From Poronia punctata (Eukaryota > Ascomycota > Sordariomycetes > Xylariales > Xylariaceae): a DNA stretch of 64,000 bases. The position numbers and the translations under genes are program-made. This document shows positions 37,166-46,860 of the stretch, piece by piece. Under the pieces are notes generated by a model. The model was not told where the DNA came from. It ran no database searches and worked only from the letters and a program-made list of their open reading frames with translations. The DNA lies in NCBI GenBank assembly GCA_022579005.1, contig MU401597.1:6014-70013 (forward strand), given 5' to 3'. The number at the start of each line of letters is the position of its first letter. Position 1 is the stretch's first letter.

Positions 37166-38769
37166 TAGCTAGCTTTTTTATTTTACTAAATATTTTTAAA
37201 AGCTAGCTATATAGGCTGCTTAGCACCTTATTAGCTTTTTATTTAGTTTTATTAATAAAAGTAATAAAATACTTGCTTTTTATAAGTGCTTTCTTTTAAA
37301 GTTTTTATATATAATCTTAAATTAAGCTTTTATATTTATATTTATAATAATTTTTTTTTAGCTTTTACTTACTGCTTAAAAAAACTATAGCTATTGCTTA
37401 AAACAGCTTTATAGTGCTAAACGCTTTATAAAACTTTATTAAAGTAAATTAAATATATTATTTTACTTTAGCTTAGCTTTTTATTTTTTATTTTTAAAGT
37501 TTAACTAAGGTGCTTAAATGTTTTATACTTTACTTTTAAGCTATTTAAGTAGTTTTTGCTTAACTTTACTTAACTATTAATTTAATACTAACTACTTATT
37601 TTTTAACTAATACTTAGCTATATAGCTTTTTTACTATAATAGTAGCACTTTATAAAGCTATTACTAATATGTGCTAATTTGCTTTAGTTTTAATTAATTT
37701 ATTATTTTAATAAGTTATTAGTTTTTTTTTTAAACTGCTTAAGCGCTTTTAAATTATTTACTAACTTTTTTTGCTTTAGCAAGCGTTTAATATATTTTTA
37801 CTTTTATAGCAGTTTATACTTTTTATTAGCATAGTACTAAGTACTTTATTACTTTTTTAGCTTTTTAATATATTATTATTATATCTTTAAGTAATATAGG
37901 CTGCTTTATTAAAACCTTTTTTAAAAGCTTTTAAAGTTTATATTAATAATTAAAAGCTAATTAGCTATTGTTTTTTAATAATATAGCGCTTTAAGCTTTT
38001 ATAATAGCACTTACTAATAAAATAAAATCTTTTAAGTTTTTATTTTTTTACTATTTTGTTTTATATTGCTATTTTTAAAAAGTTTGCTTAAATAGCTTTA
38101 AGTTAACGCTTTTTTATTTAATAAACTGTTAAAAGTTTATAAATATACCTTTTTTTAATTATTACAGTTTAGCATATTTTAATAAGCATGCTAATTTATT
38201 TAAATTTTAAACTTAGCTTATATTAAAGCTTAAGTAATTTATATTAAGTCTTTATAACTAAGCTTTTATATTATTTTTATACTAAGTGTTTTTTTGCTTA
38301 GTAAGTAGCTAAAGTAACTATATATTTTAGTTTACTATATTAATAATTTAATTTAAAAAGTTGTTTTTTAGCCTCTTAAGCTTTTATAAAAACTATTGTA
38401 ATAAAAGCTTTTATTAAATAAGCTGCTATATAATATTAGCTTAAAGTAAAAAATAGCTTTTACTTTTTTAACCTTTTTAAAAATTGCTAGCTATTAGCTA
38501 ATTATTTATTTTAGTAAGTAGTATATTTTATTTTAAGTTTTTTAGTTTGCTAAAAAGCTCTTTCTCCTTTTTATAGCCCTTTTTTAACCTTTTATAAATT
38601 TAGTTTAGCTATTAGCTAGCTCTTTTAGTTTTTTTTACTTATTTTTAGTATTAAGTTTATTAAGCTTGTTTATATTATCGCCGGTTATTTTCTTAATAGT
38701 TATAAACTATGCTTAGTTTTTAGTTTAAATCCCTTTGCTAAACAATGCGTTATAATTTAAAAATATAAA
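37166..38769. repeat. Older repeat, copy B, right part
   Basis: Collinear with 25890-27443 and 27650-27735 in copy A after a short match to 22010-22050. Relative to copy A, about 3.8 kb is missing at 37195. It holds only two units of the 9-bp repeat expanded in copy A. No reading frame survives. Confidence 0.7.
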
Positions 38770-39010
38770 AACAAAAAAGTATAAAAGTTTAAGCAATAAA
38801 GGAGTTATAAAGTTATGTTGCTAGCAATTTTAAAAACTAAGTATATTAAATAACTTTTATTTAGTTAGCTAAGTAAGTAACTAAACTAGCTAAAAAAAAT
38901 AAAAAAAGTGTAACTAGTAAAGCTTTAGCTATTAACTAGCATAGCTTTAGCTAGTATATAATTTATATGCATATAGCTTAGCAGGTAGGTTCCCTGGCTA
39001 GGTGCCCTAT
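38770..39010 (+). repeat. ~230 bp terminal-type repeat, copy 3
   Basis: Third copy, the least mutated at its right end (GGTTCCCTGGCTAGGTGCCC). It forms the right boundary of copy B. Confidence 0.72.
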
Positions 39011-41452
39011 TATATTTAACTTATAAGCTTTTTAAAAGCTTTATGCTAGTTTTTATATACTTAGCACAGTTTTTAATTATTTAGGTAAATTATTTGCTAG
39101 CATTATTTCAAGCTTAAATATTAAATTTTAAAGTCTTTAATATAATAAATACTTTATTAACTAAGTAGTTTTTAACTATTTATAACTATAAAAGTTGCTT
39201 ATTTCATTTAATAATAATAACTTATTTTTTATAAACTATTTATACTTTCTTTATATAGTACTTAAATAAAGTTTTTAATATTTATATATTAAAGCTTTAT
39301 AAATAATAATTAAATATATACTTAAAATATTATTTAGTTATAAAAAGTATTAATACTTTATTAGTAAAACCTTTTTTATAAAAGTGCTAATTTATAGCAA
39401 TGTATTTAAATAAATAATTTAATTAGTTTTTAAAAGCTTTATTAAGTTAGTGTTTAAGCTTTTTATATATATAACTAAAATAATTTATTAATTTAATACT
39501 TTAGTTTAGAAATCTTTTAATTTTTACTTTTTTTGCTTAGCTAATTAATTGCTATAGTATATTAAGACCTAGGTAGCTAAGCTAAAAATGCTATTTAAAA
39601 ATAGTTGCGTTAAAAGTAGGCTGTTTAGTATATCTTTTTATATATATTTTTAAGTATAAAAAAAGCTTTATTTATATTTAATAGTAAATATTTTAAAATA
39701 TATTAGCTATATTCATTTTATACTTAATATAATATTAAGATATTAAGTCTTTTAAAATAGCTTTTTAGTAGCTTTATATTTTATTAAAAAAGGTTTTAAA
39801 TAAAAGTATAAAAAACAACATTTATTATTAAAGTTTTATAGTGTGCTATATTTTCAAGCTTTAGTATAAGTAGCCCTTTAGTTTTTTAAACTTTTATCTT
39901 TACTTTTTTATAAGCTTATATAAATATAATAAAATTTCTAGCTTAAAATAAGATTTTTTAAAAAAGTACTTTTAATAATAACAAAGCGCTTAATTTTTTA
40001 AAAAATATATAATATAAACTTTAAATTAAGTATTATTAAGTTTTAAATAAATATAGTCTTTATATAAGCTTTTTTAATATTTTAAAACTTATATATAAGA
40101 AAACTTATTTTAGTTATGCCTTCTTTTATAGGCTATTAGTTAATTTTGCTTTTTTTAATTATCCTTTATTTTTTAATAGCTTTAATTCTTTTTAAGGTCT
40201 AGATTTTATTTAAATTTTAAACTTAATAAGATTTTTATACTTTAAGCTTTTAGTAAAGCTTTTTTTAAAGCTTTAAAAATATATACTAATATTTAAAAAG
40301 GTTATAATAGCTTTTATATACCAAGTATTCTTTTTTTAAGTTATAAGTGCTTTTTTTAGTTTATTTTAGTAATTTAGTAGTTTTTTAGCAAGTAGCCGTT
40401 TTGCTTTAGCTAAAAATTATAAAATAAAAAAATTGTTTTTAGTTTTTGCTTATAAAAAAAGTTCTTATTAATAATAATAAAATATTTTTACTTTTTAACT
40501 TTTAAGTTTATATTGTTATTTCTTTTTTATTAAATATTATATAAAATCCTTTTTTTTTTCTTTTTTTTTTAGGGTTTTAGTTAGTTGCTGCTTATACTTA
40601 AAGGTTAGTAGCTAATTTTAAGTAATAAAGCTTTTTTATATATATTTGCTTTTTCTATATAAATTTAAAAAAGTTATACTAATATTTATATTTATTATTA
40701 AAGGCTTTAAAAAGTTGTTAAAAAATATATAATAAGCAATATATTAAGTTTATATTATTTAAGTTATAAAATATAATATTTCTGCTTAGTAAAAAATCCT
40801 TTAAACTTTTTAGTTAGGTTTTTTATGCTTTTTTTAATAAAGTTAAAAAAGTTTGCTTAAGCAATAGCTAGCAACATTTTAGTTATAAGTTTACTAACTT
40901 TTTAAAGGTTATTATACTATATATTTACTTTTTTGTTATATTTTATATAAAAGGCTTTATAGTTTTTAAATATAGTATTACTTATTTAAGTTTTTAGCTT
41001 TGCTACTTTTTTATTAAGTTTGTTTTAAGCCTTAACGCTTTATTTATATTTATGTTTTTAAAAAATATATATATTTATTTAAACCTTTTAGTAAAGTTAA
41101 AAAAGTCCTTTAAAAGATTTTTAATATTAATTTATTTATTTTTATTTAATGTAAAGGTATTTCTAGCTATATTAGATCTAGATCTAGGTTTTTTAGTAGC
41201 AAGAGTTATAAGCTTTTTATTAAGTTTAATAATATTAACAAGTATAGGTTATTTAGGCTATAGCTTTTTATTTTCTAGGTTAATATATTGCTATAGCTAT
41301 AAAGCCAAGGCTTTTATTTTAAATTTTTTATTTTAGTAATAGAAATCCTCTAAGGAAGATAGTTTAACCTTATTAGCTAGTACTATAATTGCTAAGTTGC
41401 TATGTTTGTTATACTTTAATAGTAATAATAAGCGTAATAAGACTTTTAATTG
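39011..41452. other. AT-rich DNA, nothing specific seen
   Basis: No coding potential and no clear repeat partner noticed. A 94-codon open segment at 41052-41336 consists of Leu, Phe, Ile and Lys codons and is judged accidental. Confidence 0.5.
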
Positions 41453-41541
41453 TTAAATTTACCACTAGGCTAAAAGATTAAAGCGACTAATGCAATTATT
41501 AGTCTAGTCGCTTATTATGCTACTTTTAGCAAGTCTAACAC
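41453..41541. repeat. ~88 bp palindromic cassette, copy 2
   Basis: Better-preserved copy of 29630-29719. AGCGACTA and TAGTCGCT form a perfect 8-bp stem, with GACTAAT and ATTAGTC nested inside. The outermost bases are also complementary (TTAAA-type left, TCTAAC-type right). Possibly a tiny inverted-repeat element. Confidence 0.7.
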
Positions 41542-41734
41542 TAATTAACTAAAATTTAAAATATAAGGTTTAAAATAAAAAAATAAGGAAAGCTAGTTAT
41601 AATAAAGTAGTTAATAAAAAGTTACCTTTTTAAATATAATAAACAAATTTAATTAAAGAAATTAAAAGTAAGCTTATTTAATAAAATATACTTATAAATA
41701 TTAAAGTTGCTAAAAACTAGTAAGTTAAAAAAGC

Positions 41735-41965
41735 AATATAATAAAGTACCTAGCTAAAAAGCTTACTTTTTAAGCTATTTATATATAAATTATAAGTTAG
41801 CTAAATTTATACGAATTAATAGCTAAAGCTTTACTAATTATATTTTTTTAATCTTTTTAGCTAGTTTAATTGTTTATTTAAATAATTAAATAAAAGTTAT
41901 TTAATATATTTAGTTTTAAAAATTGCTAGCAACATTACTTTATAACTAACCTATTGCTTAAACTT
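41735..41965 (-). repeat. ~230 bp terminal-type repeat, inverted copy 4
   Basis: In reverse complement it reads GTTTAAGCAATAGG, TGTTGCTAGCAA, AACTAGCTAAAAAGATT and GCTAGGTACTTTATTATA, matching the copies at 27735, 33555 and 38770 in order. It appears solitary. Confidence 0.68.
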
Positions 41966-42740
41966 TTATACTTAAAAACTTATTAAATTTAAATGTTATA
42001 TACTACTAAATCCTAGCTACTCTTTTTAATTACTATAAATTTCTATATATTTAAATTTAAAAATTTAACTATACTTTTATTATTATAAAAAATAGCTTTT
42101 ATATTTAATCTTTTTTAAAAAAATATATACTGTTTTTAATAAATTATAATAATAGTGAAATACTTTATTTAACCTATATATATTTTAATTAAATTACTTA
42201 GTATTTATATAGTTATTATATAGCTAGCCTTTAAATATTTTCTTTTATTTAAAACTTATATTAATAGCTTTTTAATATAAAATACAAAATACTTTATAAT
42301 AATATAATCTTTTTTATTTATAAATTAATGCTTTATAACTTATTTAATAATATACTTATTATAAAATAAGCTTTAATAAAATTGAAAAATGATTATAGTA
42401 CTTATTTAAAAGTTTTAAAGTAAAAGTAAATAAAGCCTTAAATATTAAAATATTAATAAAAAATAATAGGTTAAGCAAAATAACTATATACTATATATTA
42501 TTCTATAAAGATTAAAATGCTGTATTTAATAATATTATCCTTGTTTTTAATCTATTTCATTTGTTTAGATAATTTAAAAACAAGTTTTTAAGCAAAGTAA
42601 CAAGTACTTTAAACCCTTGCATCTTGCTTAAAAAAGAAGGTAAATAATATACACTACTATATTTCAAAAATATTTATTAAGCTTAACCAAATAACCATTT
42701 TTGATATTTGTCATATATTATAGGTAAAGTGTTATAGGCG

Positions 42741-43375
42741 GTTAAACTAATAGAGTTTTGGTATAAAACCAGCAAAACTTGGAACCTTCACCTCCTACTG
42801 TACAAAGCCGGGCTTTACTGTTCTACATCCACTGTCTCTTTATACTTGCTTAGGGTTTAAAACCGGGGAAGTTCATACTTCTAAACATGTTGTATTGGCT
42901 CTTCCTGTTAGACTTGGTTAGTCCCCTACCATCAAATTACAACGACTCTTCTGTGTAGTTCGGTGTATAGGTACCCACGTACCAAGCCCTTCTACGTGTA
43001 GTAATATACTGAAACTTGTGTTCCTTGAAGTGGACAACAACTTGTAACATACGGCCGCAGACGCGGACGGGAATTTGCACCGCACACACTTGAACACCTA
43101 GGTTAGGCGCGTTTGGATTCCAAACGTCGAGTCTGATCTACGTTCCTGCCCAAGCTAAACACAGGGGGTTTAGCATCCTTTTTGCATTCGTGTTTACCAG
43201 CATTTCTTTTACAGGTGTACTATCGGGGTCATGTTCTGGTAGCAAGAAGAGCTGTCTACCATTCCAATCACCGTCTGCTATCAACTGCATCTAGTCAACC
43301 TCCCTCGGTCGCACATGACGACGACGGTGGTGCCGACAATCAATAAAGTGGTAGTAGAGTAGTAGCACTAGCAAT
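42741..43375. other. Upstream region of PRP24
   Basis: Composition rises to normal from about 42740. There is no open frame, tRNA or TATA box that I can support. The last 100 bases before the start codon are a plausible leader. CAATCAATAAAG at about 43338-43350 is the only CAAT-like sequence noticed. Confidence 0.5.
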
Positions 43376-46300
43376 ATGGCGAACCCCGTGGGCGAGGACA
43401 GCTGGCTAGCTTACATTGACGAGCAGCGCCGCCACGCTACTGACCTCGAAGGCCGAGTTAAGGTCGTGGAGCTTTTTAAGGCCGCGCTCGGCGACGAACC
43501 GGCAAGTTTGCGCCTATGGCTTGCTTACTGCGAATACTTCTGGTCCCTCTTTACCGACTGCCAGTCCCCTGCCGCCGCCTCCTGGTGCGAAGACGATAAG
43601 TTGCTCGGTCGCGAACTCTTCTCCTTCGACGCTGCTCTGAGCCTATGGAGCGACGGCTACAATGCCACCAAGTACCGCATATCTGATAGCCATCTCTTCT
43701 GGGACCGCTGGATTGCTATCGAGCTCGAGCAGCTTGCGCGCACCCGCACCCCGAGCGGCGTCAAGCGCATATCCCACCTATTTCGTGACCGCCTGCAAGT
43801 GCCTCATTCCACTTGGGACCAGACGTCACAGATGTTCTCCGAATTTCTGACCACCTACAACAACGCCGCATACGAGAAGGAGTTCCAGGACGTCACCCGT
43901 ACCGCCCACGACGCCAAGGCCGCCTACGAATTTCGCGAACCTCAGGAGCTCGAGCTCACCCGCGCGCAGCGCGCCGGCGATCGCGAGGCGGAGAAAAACA
44001 AAATGCGCCAGTACCTCGACTGGGAGATGGCCCAGACATCCCACTCGTCCTCTACCGCTACCGCAAACCCGCTCGCGATTCAACTCGGCTTAGGGCTTTA
44101 CGCTCGTGCCCTGACTGGCGTCTTTGCCTTTGACGACAACGTGTGGAATAACTGTGCTGTCTACATTTCCGGCCTCCATCGCCAGGCGAAGACCCAGCCA
44201 TCGCCTTACACGCAGCCCCTCCCCAATCTGCTTGAATTCTTCCAACGCGCCACGAAACATTGCCCTTGGTCCGGGCCACTTTGGTCGAGGTATATACTGA
44301 CCGCCGAAGACGCAGGCTGGTCCTTCCACAACATCGAATCGATCAAGCATGCCGCCACGAATACCAAGGCCCTAGATAAAGACGGCATGGCTGGCGTTCT
44401 TGACATGTATACGGCCTGGTGTGGCTTCCTTAAACGGACAGCCATGGATCCCAACGCGTCTGAGGACGCTGCTGATGTTGCCGAGGTTGGGCTGCTGGCG
44501 GCATTGGAAGACGTCGAGCTCTGGGGCAAGCGTCTGTACAAGGACGCATATAAAGGCGACCCAAATTTTCGCCTGGAGCGCATACTTATCCAGTTCCTTA
44601 CCGAAGTCAAAGGTGATTCCGACAGCGCAAGAGGTCATTGGGACCGCTTGTCATGCCAACCGCTGCTCGCCAATAGTTATGATTTCTGGCTGAATTACTA
44701 TCTCTGGGAGATGGTTGTGTACGCATCGAAGCCTAAGACGCCCAGTCCCGCACCGCCTACACCCTCGACAGGTGCTAAACCGATCCGGGCGCCCAGCCTA
44801 GCTACAGATGTGCTACAGCGGGCTCTTGGACAGAGGAATCTAGACTGGCCCGAACGTGTCATGGAAGTGTATCTCCAACACTGTAACGATTATGAGCAGC
44901 CAGACACGCTGCACTACGCCCTCGACACTGTCCACAAAACACGCCGCCTAGTGGCTAAACGCCGCGAGCGTGAGAATGCTGCTGCGGCCGCAGCATATGT
45001 CGTCCAAACTGAGCAGGCTGCAAACCATGTCGCCGTGGGTTCGGCGGAAGATGTACCGACACCAGGCTCGTCGGCTAGCGCTAAGCGGAAACGAGACGCG
45101 ATGTCCGAGTCCGCGGGAGAGGCCGCGAGTAAAAAGCTAAAAAGCGCCGAGCCCGTTACGGTTCAAGGCGACTTACAAGGGACGAAACCTAAACGGGATC
45201 GCGAAAACACCTCAGTCATGGTATCCAACCTACCCCCGGACGTCACGCAGACAGCCATTCGGCGATATTTCAAGGACTATGGCCATATCAATCATATTGT
45301 TGCCCAGAAAGAAGCCCATGGCATGTCTGCCGCAGCCTTGATCGAGTTCCGGTCGTCATATGATGCGGACTCCGCTCTCTTACGAGACCAAAAGTACTTT
45401 AATCAGTCACAAATAAGCGTCCAGCCTGGTACGCGGCTGACCTTGTTTGTTTCCAACTTTCCCCCCACTGCAGATGAAGCGTACATCCGCCGTCTCTTTG
45501 CTCACTGCGGGGAAATATTCCATGTGAGGTGGCCGTCGCTCAAGTACAATACGCATCGTCGTTTCTGCTATGTCTCGTTCCGCACTCCAGAGGCCGCACA
45601 CAAAGCAACATTGATGGACGGCGAGATGGTCGAGGGCAAGTTCAAGCTCCAATCCAAGTTCTCTGATCCTTCGCATAAAAAGACCCGCGAAGGCGCTGTG
45701 GCTGAGGGACGGGAGCTGCGAGTCAAGGGTTTGAATCCAGCTACGCAAGACATGGAGCTTCGCAGTATCTTCAGTAGATACGGCAAGGTGGTGGACGTAC
45801 GGCAGCTGAGGAACCTAAGTGGTCAGCACCTCGGGATCGCTTTCGTCAGCTTTGAGAACAAGGAGCAAGCCGCAAGTGCTCTAGAGCTGGACAAGACCAA
45901 CTTCAAGTCGCATATACTGGAAATTGAGTTATGTAGAGATACGAATTATAAGCCCTCGGCTACCAGTAAGGGGGAACGTGCCTCCGCTTCCGCTTCCGCA
46001 CCCGCCACCCCTTCCCCGGCCCCGGAGAGAGACGGGGACGTGTCAATGGGAGACGGACCACGTGATTCCCCGACAGCGATGCAGGGACGGTCGCCGGCCG
46101 AAATACGAGATCGGACCTTGGCCCTCATGAACATCCCAGACACGGTTAACGATAGTCGTATACGTGCCTTGGTGGAGAAACACGGCTCTATTGTCAAGCT
46201 CGTCTTGAAACCCGACCACGGCGGGGCAATTGTCGAGTTCACTGATGCGTCGATGGTTGGTCGGGCTGCTTTGGCCCTTGAAGGATTTGAGATAGCCCCA

Positions 46301-46495
46301 CACCACAAATTACGGACTGGCACTGTCAATGATCTATTCAAAGGTAAGGCCAAATCTGCGGCGGCAGATGGTTCGAAGACGCCTAAGAATTGGATTCCGC
46401 CGCCGCCCACCGTCAGGAGGCCTGTACTGGGTCGTGGCGGAAGACGGGGAGGTCTAGGGTTTCTGCCAGTGGCGAAGAAGACCAAAGGCGAATAG
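43376..46495 (+). CDS. PRP24: U4/U6 snRNA-associated splicing factor Prp24 (SART3 family)
   Basis: A single-exon gene of 1039 residues. Prp24 anneals U4 and U6 snRNAs in the nucleus when the spliceosomal U4/U6 particle is recycled. The first ~500 residues are helical HAT-type repeats rich in Trp, Tyr and Leu (DEPASLRLWLAYCEYFW, WERILIQFL-like helices). A basic stretch with SAKRKRD and ASKKLK near 565-590 is a likely nuclear signal. Four RNA-recognition motifs follow, at about 611-685 (SVMVSNLPPD), 686-760 (LTLFVSNFPPT, RRFCYVSF), 778-850 (ELRVKGLNPA, LGIAFVSF) and 912-985 (TLALMNIPD, GGAIVEF). The C-terminus is GRGGRRGGLGFLPVAKK. The start codon is the first ATG of the frame and gives the expected N-terminus. 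The SNxxFR-type Lsm-binding tail of family members is not seen. It converges on the helicase gene. Confidence 0.93.
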   Translation: MANPVGEDSWLAYIDEQRRHATDLEGRVKVVELFKAALGDEPASLRLWLAYCEYFWSLFTDCQSPAAASWCEDDKLLGRELFSFDAALSLWSDGYNATKYRISDSHLFWDRWIAIELEQLARTRTPSGVKRISHLFRDRLQVPHSTWDQTSQMFSEFLTTYNNAAYEKEFQDVTRTAHDAKAAYEFREPQELELTRAQRAGDREAEKNKMRQYLDWEMAQTSHSSSTATANPLAIQLGLGLYARALTGVFAFDDNVWNNCAVYISGLHRQAKTQPSPYTQPLPNLLEFFQRATKHCPWSGPLWSRYILTAEDAGWSFHNIESIKHAATNTKALDKDGMAGVLDMYTAWCGFLKRTAMDPNASEDAADVAEVGLLAALEDVELWGKRLYKDAYKGDPNFRLERILIQFLTEVKGDSDSARGHWDRLSCQPLLANSYDFWLNYYLWEMVVYASKPKTPSPAPPTPSTGAKPIRAPSLATDVLQRALGQRNLDWPERVMEVYLQHCNDYEQPDTLHYALDTVHKTRRLVAKRRERENAAAAAAYVVQTEQAANHVAVGSAEDVPTPGSSASAKRKRDAMSESAGEAASKKLKSAEPVTVQGDLQGTKPKRDRENTSVMVSNLPPDVTQTAIRRYFKDYGHINHIVAQKEAHGMSAAALIEFRSSYDADSALLRDQKYFNQSQISVQPGTRLTLFVSNFPPTADEAYIRRLFAHCGEIFHVRWPSLKYNTHRRFCYVSFRTPEAAHKATLMDGEMVEGKFKLQSKFSDPSHKKTREGAVAEGRELRVKGLNPATQDMELRSIFSRYGKVVDVRQLRNLSGQHLGIAFVSFENKEQAASALELDKTNFKSHILEIELCRDTNYKPSATSKGERASASASAPATPSPAPERDGDVSMGDGPRDSPTAMQGRSPAEIRDRTLALMNIPDTVNDSRIRALVEKHGSIVKLVLKPDHGGAIVEFTDASMVGRAALALEGFEIAPHHKLRTGTVNDLFKGKAKSAAADGSKTPKNWIPPPPTVRRPVLGRGGRRGGLGFLPVAKKTKGE

Positions 46496-46860
46496 GGACG
46501 GACGAGAAAATATACCCCAACTTGACTGTAGCAAGCATGGCACGGCTTTGTGCCATTTTACGATACGAGTTGTTCACGATGACATGTAAGAATTTTTGCC
46601 CAATGGTGGCCGAAACGTGGCCATTGAGACGTCCTCATTACCCTTCCGCAAGGAGACACCAAACCCTCTAAAAATGTACTTCTTTTATATGTTTTATCTT
46701 CCCGTGGTGGCGTGTATGTAACGTAGAGTAGGTACAGGGTAGGCCAGTGTGGGCAGAGCCGCGACGCTTCTTACTATCGGCGGGAGTCTTTGGGGAGGGT
46801 AATTGATTACAAGGGAGCCTTCGATCGCTCACCTACTGCTGAACAGTGCTCTCAAGTCAT
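46496..46860. terminator. Convergent 3' spacer with two hairpins
   Basis: The 365 bp between the stop codons of PRP24 and the helicase must hold both 3' untranslated regions. Two inverted repeats lie here: ATGGCAC (46537-46543) with GTGCCAT (46550-46556), and CAATGG (46601-46606) with CCATTG (46621-46626) extended by wobble pairs. These are structures only; fungal 3'-end formation does not need hairpins, so the terminator label is tentative. Confidence 0.35.

Larger units (their letters stand above)
2830..42740. other. AT-rich, RIP-like isochore
   Basis: About 40 kb of extremely AT-rich DNA, bounded sharply by GC-normal sequence on both sides. No long open frame exists in any frame; the few short ones (for example 41052-41336 or 12635-12847) are strings of Leu, Ile, Phe, Lys and Tyr codons expected by chance. 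Repeat copies inside differ mostly by C/T and G/A, consistent with RIP of transposons. Less mutated islands stand out at about 10170-10770, 22438-22828, 29630-30340 and 35440-37165 and are listed separately. Confidence 0.9.

Noticed and set aside
41052..41336. 94-codon open frame in the AT-rich block
   Set aside because: Composition is almost only Leu, Ile, Phe, Lys, Tyr and Ser, as any AT-rich random sequence gives; no motif, no neighbours, no GC-normal context.
45946..46485. 179-codon minus-strand open frame opposite the end of PRP24
   Set aside because: Antisense shadow of RRM4 and the C-terminal part of PRP24; no family resemblance.
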